Shown here: positions 1-8,985 of the stretch, piece after piece
Layout: each line of letters opens with the position of its first letter
Numbering within the stretch: the first letter of the stretch is position 1
From: an uncultured Prevotellaceae bacterium
Lineage (GTDB): Bacteria; Bacteroidota; Bacteroidia; Bacteroidales; Bacteroidaceae
Reading direction: 5' to 3'
Length of the DNA: 37,419 nt
Assembly: GCA_946406555.1 (NCBI GenBank)
Contig: CAMJLB010000015.1
Coordinates: forward strand, 1-37,419
Program-made: the position numbers and the translations under genes
Notes under the pieces: generated by a model
Told to the model about the DNA's origin: nothing
The model's database searches: none
The model's input: the letters and a program-made list of their open reading frames with translations, nothing else

Positions 1-2
1 GC

Positions 3-56
3 ATAGATGCTAGCTTGGCGGGGCAATTTGTTTTCAAGTTTATAGAGGAAAGGTAA
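3..56 (+). CDS. possible 3' end of an upstream gene (partial)
   Basis: The reading frame beginning at base 3 is open to a TAA at 54-56 and would end in the peptide GQFVFKFIEER. The other two plus-strand frames meet stops within the first 13 bases. This fits the tail of a gene entering from the left, but 17 residues are too few to identify it. A carbamoyl-phosphate synthase small subunit would be a natural neighbour of carB, but I cannot recognise one here. It may also be non-coding. Confidence 0.2.
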   Translation: MDASLAGQFVFKFIEER

Positions 57-87
57 GAAAATATTATGAAATATGGAAAATTTTGCC

Positions 88-95
88 TAAATTTG
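88..95 (+). promoter_or_regulatory. candidate Bacteroidetes -7 box upstream of the acidic-tail gene
   Basis: TAAATTTG matches the Bacteroidetes sigma-ABfr -7 consensus TAnnTTTG and lies 31 bases before the ATG at 127. I could not find a convincing -33 TTTG at the usual 19-20 base spacing, so this is a consensus match only. It would drive the 270-aa gene and probably carB behind it. Confidence 0.4.
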
Positions 96-126
96 CAGCC
101 ATAAACAACGATAAAGGAAATAAGTT

Positions 127-939
127 ATGAACCAAGAAACTGAGAAAAAAGCACTTACGCTGAAAACGCTTACCAAAAGCAGTGTGTGGGATGTTCAGGA
201 GAACGACATTTTCCGCATGTGGGAAGGTGCCGACAAAGATGCCGAGGTGAAGGACAATTTGCGCCACTTTGTCGACATTATACGCTCGGCCTTTATGATT
301 GAGGAGATAAACGGCGATTCTTCTATACTGAAGACGAAATACGAAAAGCAAGGATATAAGGTAGGTTACGTCAGGCTGGATGAAGACAAGAAAGTGACAT
401 GGGCTATAAAGAAACGCCCTATCATGCGCGTCACCGACTTGACCTATGAGAATATCCGCCATATTTCGGCTGCCAAGCTCATGGAGGTGCTTGATCGTAA
501 TTTCGGGGGAGGCTGGGATTCGCTCTCGCAGAGCATCAAGGACATTATCGAGAGCGGCTTCGACATATCGACCACGACCTTGCCGAAAGACCGTCTGCAC
601 AAGAAAGGCGGTATGTATGAGAAGAAAGTGGAAGATGGCTTCGACGTGCTTGAGGTACCCAAAGGAACGTGGGTGGAGGCCATTTTCGCCAAGGTGAAGC
701 CTGAGGCCGAAAAGCCACGAATGAAATTTGCAATGGAAAGCTTTGGCGATGATGAAGAAAACGAAGATGAGGATGTTGAGATTGAAGACACCTACAACAA
801 GCCGGATGAAGATGACATAGAGCTTGAAGGACCTAATGATGACGAAATTACCGAAGAAAACTATTCGACCATGATGGACCTAGGTGGCGACGATCCCGAT
901 GAGGAAGCTGCAAATTTGGCAGAATATGGCGATGACTAA
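127..939 (+). CDS. uncharacterised acidic-tailed protein, carB neighbour
   Basis: I do not recognise a characterised family. The 270-residue product has no signal peptide or membrane segment, so it should be cytoplasmic. Residues 1-200 look like a folded mixed alpha/beta domain with basic patches. From about residue 205 to the end the chain is extremely rich in Asp and Glu (runs such as DDEENEDEDVEIED), typical of a disordered acidic tail. The ATG is preceded by an A-rich, GGA-containing leader (aaaggaaataagtt), normal for Bacteroidetes. The stop is 36 bases before carB on the same strand with no terminator between, so the two are probably co-transcribed. A role linked to pyrimidine or arginine synthesis is inference from position only. 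The acidic tail could instead suggest a nucleic-acid mimic or protein-binding role. Confidence 0.75.
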   Translation: MNQETEKKALTLKTLTKSSVWDVQENDIFRMWEGADKDAEVKDNLRHFVDIIRSAFMIEEINGDSSILKTKYEKQGYKVGYVRLDEDKKVTWAIKKRPIMRVTDLTYENIRHISAAKLMEVLDRNFGGGWDSLSQSIKDIIESGFDISTTTLPKDRLHKKGGMYEKKVEDGFDVLEVPKGTWVEAIFAKVKPEAEKPRMKFAMESFGDDEENEDEDVEIEDTYNKPDEDDIELEGPNDDEITEENYSTMMDLGGDDPDEEAANLAEYGDD

Positions 940-975
940 TGCAAAAACACTAACAGCGTAAATAAAAAAAATAAG

Positions 976-3900
976 ATGACAAAGAAAAAACTTACAAAGG
1001 TGCTGGTGCTGGGCAGTGGTGCCTTGAAAATTGGACAAGCTGGCGAATTTGACTACTCTGGCTCGCAAGCTCTGAAAGCTTTGCGCGAAGAAGGCATCAA
1101 AAGCGTGCTCGTGAACCCCAACATTGCAACTATCCAGACTTCAGAGGGCATTGCTGACAAGGTGTACTTCCAGCCCGTGACGACCCATTTTGTCACCGAA
1201 ATCATTAAAAAGGAGCGTCCGGATGGCATTTTGCTTGCCTTCGGCGGGCAGACGGCCTTGAACTGTGGTACCGACCTTTACCAGAAGGGCATTCTGAAAG
1301 AGTACGGTGTAGAGGTGCTGGGAACCAGTGTGGAGGCTATCATGAACACCGAGGATCGCGACCTGTTCGTGAAGAAGCTCGACGAGATAGAACTGAAGAC
1401 CCCCGTGAGCCACGCTGTAGAAAATATGGACGATGCACTGAAGGCCGCCCACGAGATAGGCTTCCCCATCATGATTCGTTCGGCTTATGCTTTGGGCGGA
1501 CTTGGAAGTGGAATCTGTCCTGATGAAAAGGCTTTCACGGAGTTGGCCGAGAGCGCTTTCACCTTTGCACCACAGATTTTGGTGGAAGAGAGCCTGAAAG
1601 GGTGGAAGGAAATAGAATTCGAATGCATTCGCGATGCCAACGACCATTGTTTCACCGTAGCCTCAATGGAGAATTTCGACCCGCTTGGCATACATACGGG
1701 CGAGTCGATTGTGGTGGCTCCCACGTGCTCGCTGAAAGAGAGCCAGGTGAAGATGCTGCAAGACATTACCATTCGCTGCGTGCGCCATTTGGGCATTGTC
1801 GGCGAGTGCAACATTCAGTTTGCCTTCAATGCTACAACCAATGACTACCGTATCATAGAAATCAATGCACGCCTGTCGCGTTCCAGCGCTTTGGCATCGA
1901 AAGCCACCGGCTATCCTCTCGCCTTTGTGGCAGCCAAGATAGCCCTGGGTTATACGCTCGACCAGATAGGTGAGATGGGCACAACGTCGTCGGCATACGT
2001 AGCACCTTCGCTCGACTATATGATTTGCAAGATACCGCGTTGGGACCTGACAAAGTTTGCCGGCGTGAGCCGACAGATAGGGTCGTCGATGAAGTCGGTG
2101 GGCGAAATCATGTCCATCGGCCGTTCCTTCGAGGAGATGATTCAGAAAGGCCTGCGCATGATAGGGCAGGGCATGCATGGCTTCGTGGGCAACGATCATA
2201 CACGCTTCGAAGACCTCGACAAGGAACTGGCCAACCCCACCGACTTGCGCATCTTCGCCATTGCCCAGGCTCTGGAAGAGGGCTACACCGTGGAGCGCAT
2301 CGAGGAACTGACAAAGATTGACGTATGGTTCCTGGAGCGGCTGAAGCATATAGTAGACCTGAAGCACCTGCTACAGAAATTCGACAAATTGGAAGACCTG
2401 CCCGATGCCCTGCTATTGGAGGTGAAGCAGTGCGGATTCTCAGACTTCCAAATTGCACGCTTCGTGCTGAAACCACAGATTGGCAATATGGAGAAAGAAA
2501 ATCTGCAGGTGCGCCAGTACCGCAAAGAGCGTGGCATCATGCCCTCGGTGAAGCGCATTCCTACGGTGGCAAGCGAGCACCCGGAGCTGACCAACTACCT
2601 TTACTTCACCTATACCCATACGCCTGCCTTCCAGGACGAATTCTCGGCAGGTCTCTCTAAAGCCAAGCAGATTGTAGAGATGAGCCTGAACCTTTCGTCA
2701 AAGTACACGGCCAAACACGACATTTCTTATTATAAGAACGAGAAGTCGGTCATCGTACTGGGTTCGGGCGCCTACCGCATCGGCTCGAGCGTGGAGTTCG
2801 ACTGGTGCTCGGTCAACGCCATCAACACGGCACGAAAATTGGGCTATAAGTCAATCATGATCAACTATAACCCCGAGACGGTTTCGACCGATTACGATAT
2901 GTGCGACCGCCTCTACTTCGATGAGCTGTCATTGGAACGCGTGCTTGACGTGATTGACTTGGAGTCGCCACGCGGCGTGATTGTCTCAGTGGGCGGACAG
3001 ATACCAAATAATCTGGCCATGAAGCTGCATCGGCAGGGGGTGCCGGTATTAGGCACAAGTCCTGTAGACATCGACCGTGCCGAAAATCGTGACAAATTCT
3101 CAGCCATGCTCGACAAGTTGGGGATAGACCAGCCTGCCTGGCGCGCGCTGACAAGTTTCGAAGACGTGAAGGAGTTTGTGCGAGAGGTGGGCTATCCTGT
3201 ATTGGTACGTCCTTCCTATGTGCTCTCCGGAGCTGCTATGAATGTGTGCTATGACGACGAAGAGCTTCATCGCTTCTTGAATATGGCTACAGAGGTGTCG
3301 AAAGAATTCCCCGTGGTAATCTCGAAGTTTATGACAGAGACGAAGGAGATAGAGTTTGATGCAGTGGCCGATAAGGGAGAGGTTGTAGAGTATGCTATCT
3401 CGGAGCATGTAGAATATGCCGGCGTACACTCTGGTGACGCTACGATGGTATTCCCTGCCCAGCACATATATTTCTCTACTATTCGCCAGATTAAGAAGAT
3501 AGCCCATAAGATAGCCATGGAGCTGAACATCAGTGGTCCGTTCAACATACAATTCCTGGCCAAGAACCGTGAAGTAAAAGTGATTGAGTGCAATCTTCGT
3601 GCTTCGAGATCGTTCCCGTTTGTAAGCAAGATCTTGAAGCGCAACTTTATTGAGACAGCCACGAAGATCATGCTTGATGCGCCTTATTCCAAGCCCGATA
3701 AGAGTGAGTTCGACATCGACCGTATCGGCGTGAAGGCCAGCCAGTTCTCGTTTGCTCGCCTACAGAATGCCGACCCAGTGTTGGGTGTCGATATGAGCAG
3801 CACCGGCGAGGTGGGCTGTCTGGGCGACGACCTGAACGAGGCATTACTCAATGCTCTCATTGCTACGGGCTACAAACTGCCCAAGGCAGGAAGTGCCATC

Positions 3901-4296
3901 CTCATATCAAGTGGTGGCGCAAAAGGTAAGGTAAGCCTCTTGGAACCAGCTCAGCAGTTGGTGAAGAAAGGCTATCATGTGTATGCTACCGAAGGCACGG
4001 CACGCTTTTTCAATGAAAATGGCGTGAAGGCCACAGCCGTGAACTGGCCCGACGAAGCAGGCGATAACAATGTCATGGACATGATAGCCATGCACAGGTT
4101 CGACCTAATTGTGAACGTTCCAAAGAACCACTCAAAACGCGAACTGACCAACGGCTATCGCATTCGCCGTGCTGCAATAGACCATAACATACCCCTGATG
4201 ACTAATGTGCGTTTGGCAAAAGCGTTCATTGAGGCTTTCACTGTACTGAAGCAGGATGATATCAAAATAAAGAGTTGGCAGGAGTACAATTCTTAA
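976..4296 (+). CDS. carB: carbamoyl-phosphate synthase large subunit
   Basis: This is the large, synthetase subunit of carbamoyl-phosphate synthase. It makes carbamoyl phosphate from bicarbonate, ammonia delivered by the CarA glutaminase and two ATP, for pyrimidine and arginine synthesis. The 1106-residue product is close to the usual length of about 1070. It has the internal duplication of the family: an N-half starting with LVLGSGALKIGQAGEFDYS near residue 10, and a C-half starting with VLGSGAYRIGSSVEFDW near residue 593. The two ATP-grasp halves are separated by the oligomerisation region. A methylglyoxal-synthase-like allosteric domain follows from about residue 970 (ILISSGGAKGKVSLL). No frameshift is seen. 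carA is not in the window. The gene follows the acidic-tail gene and ends in a strong terminator. Confidence 0.97.
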   Translation: MTKKKLTKVLVLGSGALKIGQAGEFDYSGSQALKALREEGIKSVLVNPNIATIQTSEGIADKVYFQPVTTHFVTEIIKKERPDGILLAFGGQTALNCGTDLYQKGILKEYGVEVLGTSVEAIMNTEDRDLFVKKLDEIELKTPVSHAVENMDDALKAAHEIGFPIMIRSAYALGGLGSGICPDEKAFTELAESAFTFAPQILVEESLKGWKEIEFECIRDANDHCFTVASMENFDPLGIHTGESIVVAPTCSLKESQVKMLQDITIRCVRHLGIVGECNIQFAFNATTNDYRIIEINARLSRSSALASKATGYPLAFVAAKIALGYTLDQIGEMGTTSSAYVAPSLDYMICKIPRWDLTKFAGVSRQIGSSMKSVGEIMSIGRSFEEMIQKGLRMIGQGMHGFVGNDHTRFEDLDKELANPTDLRIFAIAQALEEGYTVERIEELTKIDVWFLERLKHIVDLKHLLQKFDKLEDLPDALLLEVKQCGFSDFQIARFVLKPQIGNMEKENLQVRQYRKERGIMPSVKRIPTVASEHPELTNYLYFTYTHTPAFQDEFSAGLSKAKQIVEMSLNLSSKYTAKHDISYYKNEKSVIVLGSGAYRIGSSVEFDWCSVNAINTARKLGYKSIMINYNPETVSTDYDMCDRLYFDELSLERVLDVIDLESPRGVIVSVGGQIPNNLAMKLHRQGVPVLGTSPVDIDRAENRDKFSAMLDKLGIDQPAWRALTSFEDVKEFVREVGYPVLVRPSYVLSGAAMNVCYDDEELHRFLNMATEVSKEFPVVISKFMTETKEIEFDAVADKGEVVEYAISEHVEYAGVHSGDATMVFPAQHIYFSTIRQIKKIAHKIAMELNISGPFNIQFLAKNREVKVIECNLRASRSFPFVSKILKRNFIETATKIMLDAPYSKPDKSEFDIDRIGVKASQFSFARLQNADPVLGVDMSSTGEVGCLGDDLNEALLNALIATGYKLPKAGSAILISSGGAKGKVSLLEPAQQLVKKGYHVYATEGTARFFNENGVKATAVNWPDEAGDNNVMDMIAMHRFDLIVNVPKNHSKRELTNGYRIRRAAIDHNIPLMTNVRLAKAFIEAFTVLKQDDIKIKSWQEYNS

Positions 4297-4310
4297 CACT
4301 GCAAAATAAG

Positions 4311-4347
4311 AGCCGGGGTTCAAGCGTGAATCCCGGCTTTAATTTTT
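4311..4347 (+). terminator. intrinsic terminator after carB
   Basis: A 12-base stem AGCCGGGGTTCA / TGAATCCCGGCT (one G-U pair) with a four-base AGCG loop is followed by TTAATTTTT. It lies 14 bases after the carB stop in the convergent gap with galE. On the minus strand the stem is followed by the moderately T-rich cttatttt, so it may also stop transcription coming out of galE. Confidence 0.85.
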
Positions 4348-4398
4348 GTAGCTTCTTCTCTTGCAAGAGGAAGCGTGGCACTTGACTCCCAAAAGGGT

Positions 4399-5439
4399 TT
4401 ACTGAATACCGTCTTCGCGGAGCTTTTGCTGCCAACGCCAAGCCGTCTTCAGCACTTCTTCTGTTGGGGTGTCGGCCTTCCATCCCAGCACCTTGTTGGC
4501 TTTGTCTACGTTGCCCCACACTTTCTCGATATCACCTTCGCGTCGAGGGGCGTAGCTCCAGGGAAGCTTCACGCCGGTAGCCCGTTCGAAGCCTTCGACA
4601 ACTTCAAGAGTAGAGAGACCGCGACCTGTGCCAATATTAAAAACTTCCACTGCGTCAGTGTCGGGGTTGTCGAGCACGCGCTCCATAGCCTTTACATGAG
4701 CCTTGGCCAAATCGACCACATAGATATAATCGCGAATGCAGGTGTGGTCGGGAGTGTTGTAGTCGTTGCCGAAAATCTTCAGCTCCTTACGAATGCCTAT
4801 GGCCGTTTGAGTGACAAAGGGAATGAGGTTCATGGGTACACCGTTTGGCAATTCGCCAATAAGTGCCGAGGGGTGTGCACCGATAGGATTGAAATAACGG
4901 AGGATTATGCTCTTGATGGGTGCGCCACTGTGAATGTAGTCCTGTATGATTTCTTCATTGATCTGCTTTGTGTTGCCGTAGGGCGAGAGGGCTTTCTGGA
5001 TAGGTGCGTTTTCGGTGACGGGCAGATTTTCTTCAGTAGGCTGGCCATATACGGTGCAGCTTGAAGAGAAGATGATGCCCTTGACCTGATACTTAGGCAT
5101 GAGCTCAAGTAAATTGATGAGCGAGGTGAGATTGTTGCGATAGTAGAGTAGAGGTTTCTGCACACTTTCGCCAACGGCCTTCGAGGCGGCAAAGTGAATG
5201 ATTCCCTGAATGTCGGGATATTTTTGAAACACGCCCTCTAATGCCTGCATGTCGCAGCAGTCAACTTTCTCAAAGGCAGGCCGTTTGCCAGTAATTTTCT
5301 CGATGCCGTCTACAACAGCGGCGTTAGAGTTCGACAGGTTGTCGACGATAACAACTTCGTAGCCTGCTTCTTGCAGCTCTACGGTGGTATGGCTACCGAT
5401 AAAACCAGTACCACCCGTTACAAGGATTGTTTGTTTCAT
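4399..5439 (-). CDS. galE: UDP-glucose 4-epimerase
   Basis: The enzyme interconverts UDP-glucose and UDP-galactose in the cytoplasm, for galactose catabolism (Leloir pathway) and for supplying UDP-galactose to surface polysaccharides. The 346-residue product is an extended short-chain dehydrogenase/reductase. It has an N-terminal NAD-binding TGGTGFIGSH motif, the SSSCTVYG segment and the catalytic YxxxK as Y154-x-x-x-K158 (SPYGNTKQ). The C-terminal NIGTGRGLSTLEVV segment is typical of GalE. Length is normal. It is the last gene of a minus-strand run, 39 bases behind the DUF5606-like gene, and faces carB. Confidence 0.96.
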   Translation of the reverse strand: MKQTILVTGGTGFIGSHTTVELQEAGYEVVIVDNLSNSNAAVVDGIEKITGKRPAFEKVDCCDMQALEGVFQKYPDIQGIIHFAASKAVGESVQKPLLYYRNNLTSLINLLELMPKYQVKGIIFSSSCTVYGQPTEENLPVTENAPIQKALSPYGNTKQINEEIIQDYIHSGAPIKSIILRYFNPIGAHPSALIGELPNGVPMNLIPFVTQTAIGIRKELKIFGNDYNTPDHTCIRDYIYVVDLAKAHVKAMERVLDNPDTDAVEVFNIGTGRGLSTLEVVEGFERATGVKLPWSYAPRREGDIEKVWGNVDKANKVLGWKADTPTEEVLKTAWRWQQKLREDGIQ

Positions 5440-5478
5440 AGCTATTATTGTTCTTTAGATAATAAAAAGGTTGTTTCG

Positions 5479-5916
5479 TTAAGCACGGTCATCGATATTA
5501 TCGCCCTGAGTGGGTTGCATCTCTTCTTTAAAGTCGGTGATGCCGTTGTCGATAAGAATATTGTACCACTGTATGAGCTTCTTGATGTCGCTGTTGTGCA
5601 CTCGGTCACGGTCGAAATTGGGTAGTACCTTGGCAAAATAGTCGCGAAGCTCTTCGCCCGAGGCTTTCTTCAAGTTGATGGTTGCTCGTTTTCCCTGCTC
5701 AATGGCCTTCAGACTTTCGAGTACGTCCATCAAAGGAATGTCATCTGTGTCGGTATACATGGCGATGTCGGCCAGCGATGTAATACGGTCGGTGGCAAAG
5801 GCTGGTCCGCGGCGATGTGTGGCATCGAGCGCTTCGACAATGAGATTGTTTGTGCCCCGCGACACAAGTTTGTAGAGGCCTGGGCGGCCAGAAATGGCTA
5901 AAATAGTCTGTTGCAT
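5479..5916 (-). CDS. DUF5606-like conserved protein
   Basis: This 145-residue cytoplasmic protein resembles the short Bacteroidetes family with an N-terminal DUF5606 domain. The start MQQTILAISGRPGLYKLVSRG and the segment MYTDTDDIPLMDVLESL fit that family from memory. Residues 1-50 look like a small SH3-like beta fold and the rest is mainly helical. The last 20 residues are polar and acidic. No catalytic motif is visible and I do not know a function. It lies 35 bases after coaE and 39 bases before galE in a probable operon. The family name comes from recall, not from a search. Confidence 0.8.
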   Translation of the reverse strand: MQQTILAISGRPGLYKLVSRGTNNLIVEALDATHRRGPAFATDRITSLADIAMYTDTDDIPLMDVLESLKAIEQGKRATINLKKASGEELRDYFAKVLPNFDRDRVHNSDIKKLIQWYNILIDNGITDFKEEMQPTQGDNIDDRA

Positions 5917-5951
5917 AATTGATTGTTATGTTCTGTTGTTGTATTATAATG

Positions 5952-6515
5952 TTATATATTCTCTATTTTGTTGAGCAGTTGCTCAATTTGCGGTGACAGT
6001 GGGGCGTTGCCATCGTTCACGATTTCGTAATGCGAAAGGAGTCGCACTTTGTCTTGTGGCCATTGGCGATTCATCCATTCACGAGCCTTAGTGGCTGTTA
6101 TGCCGTCGCGCTTGACGATACGGGCGATACGAACTTCCTCTGGAGCCGTTACTATCACTACACGGTCGACCAGTTGATTGATACCCGATTCGAACATGAT
6201 GGCACTCTCCATCCATTGCATTCCGCTTTCAGTGAAGTCGGCAAAGACAGCAGGGTGAATCACTGCGTCGAGTGCATCGGCATTGTTTTGTGAGGCCAGC
6301 AAGAAACGCGCAACAACAGCTTTGTCGAGCTGGCCTTCCTGTGTAAAGACATTGGCACCGATTAACTGCCGCAGTCTTTCTTGAAGGGCTGGCTGTGTAC
6401 GCATAAGCCTTTTTGCTGCAGCATCACAGTCGTAGACCTGAATGCCATATCGTTCTAACATTCGGCACACGTAGCTCTTGCCACTTCCTATGCCCCCGGT
6501 GATGCCAATCTTCAT
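5952..6515 (-). CDS. coaE: dephospho-CoA kinase
   Basis: CoaE phosphorylates the 3'-hydroxyl of dephospho-CoA with ATP, the last step of coenzyme A synthesis. The 187-residue product starts MKIGITGGIGSGKS, with the P-loop GGIGSGKS at residues 7-14. The substrate-site segment YDCDAAAK and the lid-region RIARIVKRDG follow, as expected for the family. Length is typical (about 195-205). The start is fixed by an ATGA overlap: the coaE ATG overlaps the TGA stop of the upstream ybbR-like gene, which suggests translational coupling. Confidence 0.95.
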   Translation of the reverse strand: MKIGITGGIGSGKSYVCRMLERYGIQVYDCDAAAKRLMRTQPALQERLRQLIGANVFTQEGQLDKAVVARFLLASQNNADALDAVIHPAVFADFTESGMQWMESAIMFESGINQLVDRVVIVTAPEEVRIARIVKRDGITATKAREWMNRQWPQDKVRLLSHYEIVNDGNAPLSPQIEQLLNKIENI

Positions 6516-7510
6516 CTGCTCTGCTCTTCTATTAAATAATCAACTTGCTTCACGTCAAGGACAGCCCGAGAAATACCATCGGGCACTTCTTGAAGGTATA
6601 TGTTGCATTTTGGCGCAGGATTTTGGCGCAGCTCGTTATAGTCGGCTACCACCATGAAGTCATTGGGTGAGAGCCTGCGATAGGTGTTCACGCCAGTTAC
6701 GAATTTTACGCCCACCCTGGCTGGGAAAGTGCGCAAGACCTTGCCTTCCGGCATATTGATTCCTACAATAGGTATTCCCTCAATGTTTTCTTCGGTAAGC
6801 ACGTCGGTGAGGAAAGTGATACGCACCACTTCGGGCACTATTTTCACTCCGGCCATCTTGCGTAATTGTGCATCAACCACAAGCGTGTCGTGTATTTCGT
6901 TGTAGTTGAGCGTCTCTGTGTAAATTACGTTGATGCTGTCAAGTTTTTCACGTGAAGCATAAATGGTAACGCTGTCTGGTTGGTACTGCACATCGGAAAT
7001 GAAATGCAGGTCTTCTGGTGTCACAGCGCCTCGCCAGTGAACGGGCACCATTTTTTTCTCACCATAGTTATAATAAAAAGAAAGATGGTCAGGCTTTACG
7101 CTTATGATCTTTGACGAGGCAGCCAAACGGCTTGATAGCATTTTGTATAAATCACTCGTTGGTACGATGCCCCTGTTTGATTTGCTTGCATATTTCTTGA
7201 AGTCAGCCTGTATTTCATGCAGTGCATCTCCATACAGGTAAGCTGTGAGTACATAGCCTTTGTCGCTCACTGTTACCCGGACAGTATCGGTCTCCTCTGA
7301 AGTGAGTACAGCCATCTTTGGTATGTTCACATAGCGCACAGGTATACGCAATTCCTGTTCATAGGTCTCATTAAGAGCCATGAGTAACCAGAACACCCCG
7401 GCAACGGCAAAGAAGAACAAAAAAATCAGAAATTCCCTGTTAGCCTTGCTAAACAGGAAATTACTGACTGTATGTATGATGTACTTAATGTTCACCTTGC
7501 TATAATACAA
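6512..7510 (-). CDS. YbbR/CdaR-like single-pass membrane protein
   Basis: The 332-residue product has one hydrophobic segment near residues 26-46 (FLIFLFFFAVAGVFWLLMAL), after a short N-terminal cytoplasmic stretch. A long beta-rich extracytoplasmic part with YbbR-type repeats follows. In Firmicutes the YbbR protein CdaR regulates a diadenylate cyclase; here no cyclase gene is adjacent. The start is unusual. The track start at 7510 is TTG, an in-frame stop lies eight codons upstream, and there is no in-frame ATG before the membrane segment. The only early alternative is GTG at 7495. The stop overlaps the coaE start. It sits 33 bases behind yajC. Confidence 0.85.
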   Translation of the reverse strand: MYYSKVNIKYIIHTVSNFLFSKANREFLIFLFFFAVAGVFWLLMALNETYEQELRIPVRYVNIPKMAVLTSEETDTVRVTVSDKGYVLTAYLYGDALHEIQADFKKYASKSNRGIVPTSDLYKMLSSRLAASSKIISVKPDHLSFYYNYGEKKMVPVHWRGAVTPEDLHFISDVQYQPDSVTIYASREKLDSINVIYTETLNYNEIHDTLVVDAQLRKMAGVKIVPEVVRITFLTDVLTEENIEGIPIVGINMPEGKVLRTFPARVGVKFVTGVNTYRRLSPNDFMVVADYNELRQNPAPKCNIYLQEVPDGISRAVLDVKQVDYLIEEQSR

Positions 7511-7543
7511 CCTTGTTCTTTCTTTTATATTCTAAAGAAAAGG

Positions 7544-7864
7544 CTACTTTTGTAGCGGCATGTTAGCCATATCTTTGAACACCGAGTTCTTGTCTACGGT
7601 AATCACTACATCACGGGCAATTTTCACTTCAACGGTGTTGCGTGTCAAATCGATGCTTTTCACTGTACCATAAATTCCGCCGCCCGTAACCACGGCAGTA
7701 CCCTCTGTTAACTCGTTTTGAAACTTCTGTATCTCCTTTTGCCGTTTCTGTTGTGGGCGAATCATAAAGAAATACATGATGGCAAAAATTGCAACCATCA
7801 TCAGCAGCATGCTCATGCCGCCACCTCCTTGTGCAGCCTGGGCTGCAAGAAAAATTCCATTCAT
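7544..7864 (-). CDS. yajC: preprotein translocase subunit YajC
   Basis: YajC is the small inner-membrane subunit associated with SecDF in the Sec translocon. The 106-residue product has a short N-terminus, a transmembrane helix near residues 17-37 (MSMLLMMVAIFAIMYFFMI) and the family hallmark FMIRPQQKRQKE directly after it. A cytoplasmic segment VVTGGGIYGTVKSID follows. Length is typical. The gene lies between nusB (45 bases upstream) and the ybbR-like gene (33 bases downstream). secD and secF are not in the window. Confidence 0.95.
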   Translation of the reverse strand: MNGIFLAAQAAQGGGGMSMLLMMVAIFAIMYFFMIRPQQKRQKEIQKFQNELTEGTAVVTGGGIYGTVKSIDLTRNTVEVKIARDVVITVDKNSVFKDMANMPLQK

Positions 7865-7909
7865 GCTATAAAATTATTTGATTTCTGTGTTAATTGTCTT
7901 TTTTCTTGC

Positions 7910-8869
7910 CTATTTTACACTCCCTTCACTCCCTTTACGCTCGTCGATGCTTTTCAGAAGTCGTCCTTGGCGTACCAAATAGCGGGCTATGGCATCGAGC
8001 ATGCCATTGATGTAGCTTCCACTGCGGGGGGTGGAATAGAACTTTGCAAGTTCCACGTACTCATTGATAGTCACGCTAATGGGAATCGATGGGAACGTAA
8101 GCATTTCGGCAATGGCTATCTGCATGATGACCACATCCATATAGGCAAGTCGCGAGAAATCCCAATTGCGAGATGCTTCGCTCATGTAGTGTTGGTACTC
8201 ATCGGCATTCATAATGGTAGCGCGGAACAATTTGCGGGCATAGTCTTTTTCTTCTTCAGAGTCGTATTCTGGTAATAGCTCCTGTTTTGCTCCCATCTTC
8301 TCGTCGAATCGCTTGATGGTCTTCAAAACAAAGGTGTCCACTACGTCTTTGTCATCGTTCCAGTACAAGCTATGCTCCTCAAGCAACTGTTCAAGATCTT
8401 CGTTTTCTTGTATGAGGGTGCGATAGATACGTCGCCATAACTCACGGTCGGTGGCGTAGTCATCGGAGCTGCTCTCTAAATATTCCTTGTAAATTTGACT
8501 TTGCGCAATCTGTTCGAAGAGCTTGCCAACAAACTCTGGGGCTTCGGCCCACATATCTCTTTGTGTGCTCTGGAATTCCAGCAGCTGACGATTGTTCTCT
8601 AACTGGAGAGCAAAGCGGTTGAGCACAAACTTCTGCGAAGGAGCTTCCAAACCTTCACGAAGAGCCTTGCCTTGGGCAATCTCAAGACGACGACGAGCCT
8701 CGCGTGTCACAGCTACAATTAAGACCAGCAAATGGTTATATAGATCATAGGCTTTGGAAAGACTGAAGAAGAGTTCTTTCTCTGCCGTATCTATGTTCTT
8801 GTTACCGTTTTGATAGTACGCGTAGGTTAACTGAACAGTCTTTATACGTATAAGCTCTCTATTAATCAT
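7910..8869 (-). CDS. nusB: NusB-like transcription antitermination factor, long form
   Basis: NusB, with NusE (S10), takes part in antitermination of rRNA operons. The family signature lies in the C-terminal part: VTINEYVELAKFYS followed by SGSYINGMLD, around residues 265-295. The product is 319 residues long, about twice the 140 residues of the E. coli protein. The N-terminal 190 residues are helical, charged and lack a motif I recognise; long forms like this are usual in Bacteroidetes. It is the first gene of the minus-strand operon leading to galE, with a good promoter match upstream. Confidence 0.9.
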   Translation of the reverse strand: MINRELIRIKTVQLTYAYYQNGNKNIDTAEKELFFSLSKAYDLYNHLLVLIVAVTREARRRLEIAQGKALREGLEAPSQKFVLNRFALQLENNRQLLEFQSTQRDMWAEAPEFVGKLFEQIAQSQIYKEYLESSSDDYATDRELWRRIYRTLIQENEDLEQLLEEHSLYWNDDKDVVDTFVLKTIKRFDEKMGAKQELLPEYDSEEEKDYARKLFRATIMNADEYQHYMSEASRNWDFSRLAYMDVVIMQIAIAEMLTFPSIPISVTINEYVELAKFYSTPRSGSYINGMLDAIARYLVRQGRLLKSIDERKGSEGSVK

Positions 8870-8900
8870 GTATCTCTTTACATTTAGTTCTTATTCGGTG

Positions 8901-8931
8901 CAAATTTAGTCATTTTTTCTCTACCAGGCAA
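8901..8931 (-). promoter_or_regulatory. candidate promoter of the nusB operon
   Basis: On the minus strand, TAAATTTG (8901-8908) matches the Bacteroidetes -7 box TAnnTTTG. A TTG (8929-8931 read on the minus strand) sits 20 bases upstream, the expected -33 spacing. The box ends 31 bases before the nusB ATG. Confidence 0.5.
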
Positions 8932-8985
8932 GCAAATTGATGCTTTTTTATAAAAAATTCGTAATTAGTTATTCATTATTCAGCA

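Noticed and set aside
1663-2367. 234-aa minus-strand ORF inside carB
   Set aside because: It lies fully inside the well-supported carB frame and has no recognisable motif; it is a shadow produced by codon use on the opposite strand.
4351-4374. GCTTCTTCTCTTGCAAGAGGAAGC near the galE end as a second terminator
   Set aside because: The outer pairing is imperfect and no T-run follows on either strand, so I do not call it a terminator.
4375-5064. 229-aa plus-strand ORF overlapping galE
   Set aside because: It covers galE in antisense, crosses into the intergenic gap and shows no domain; galE on the minus strand is certain.
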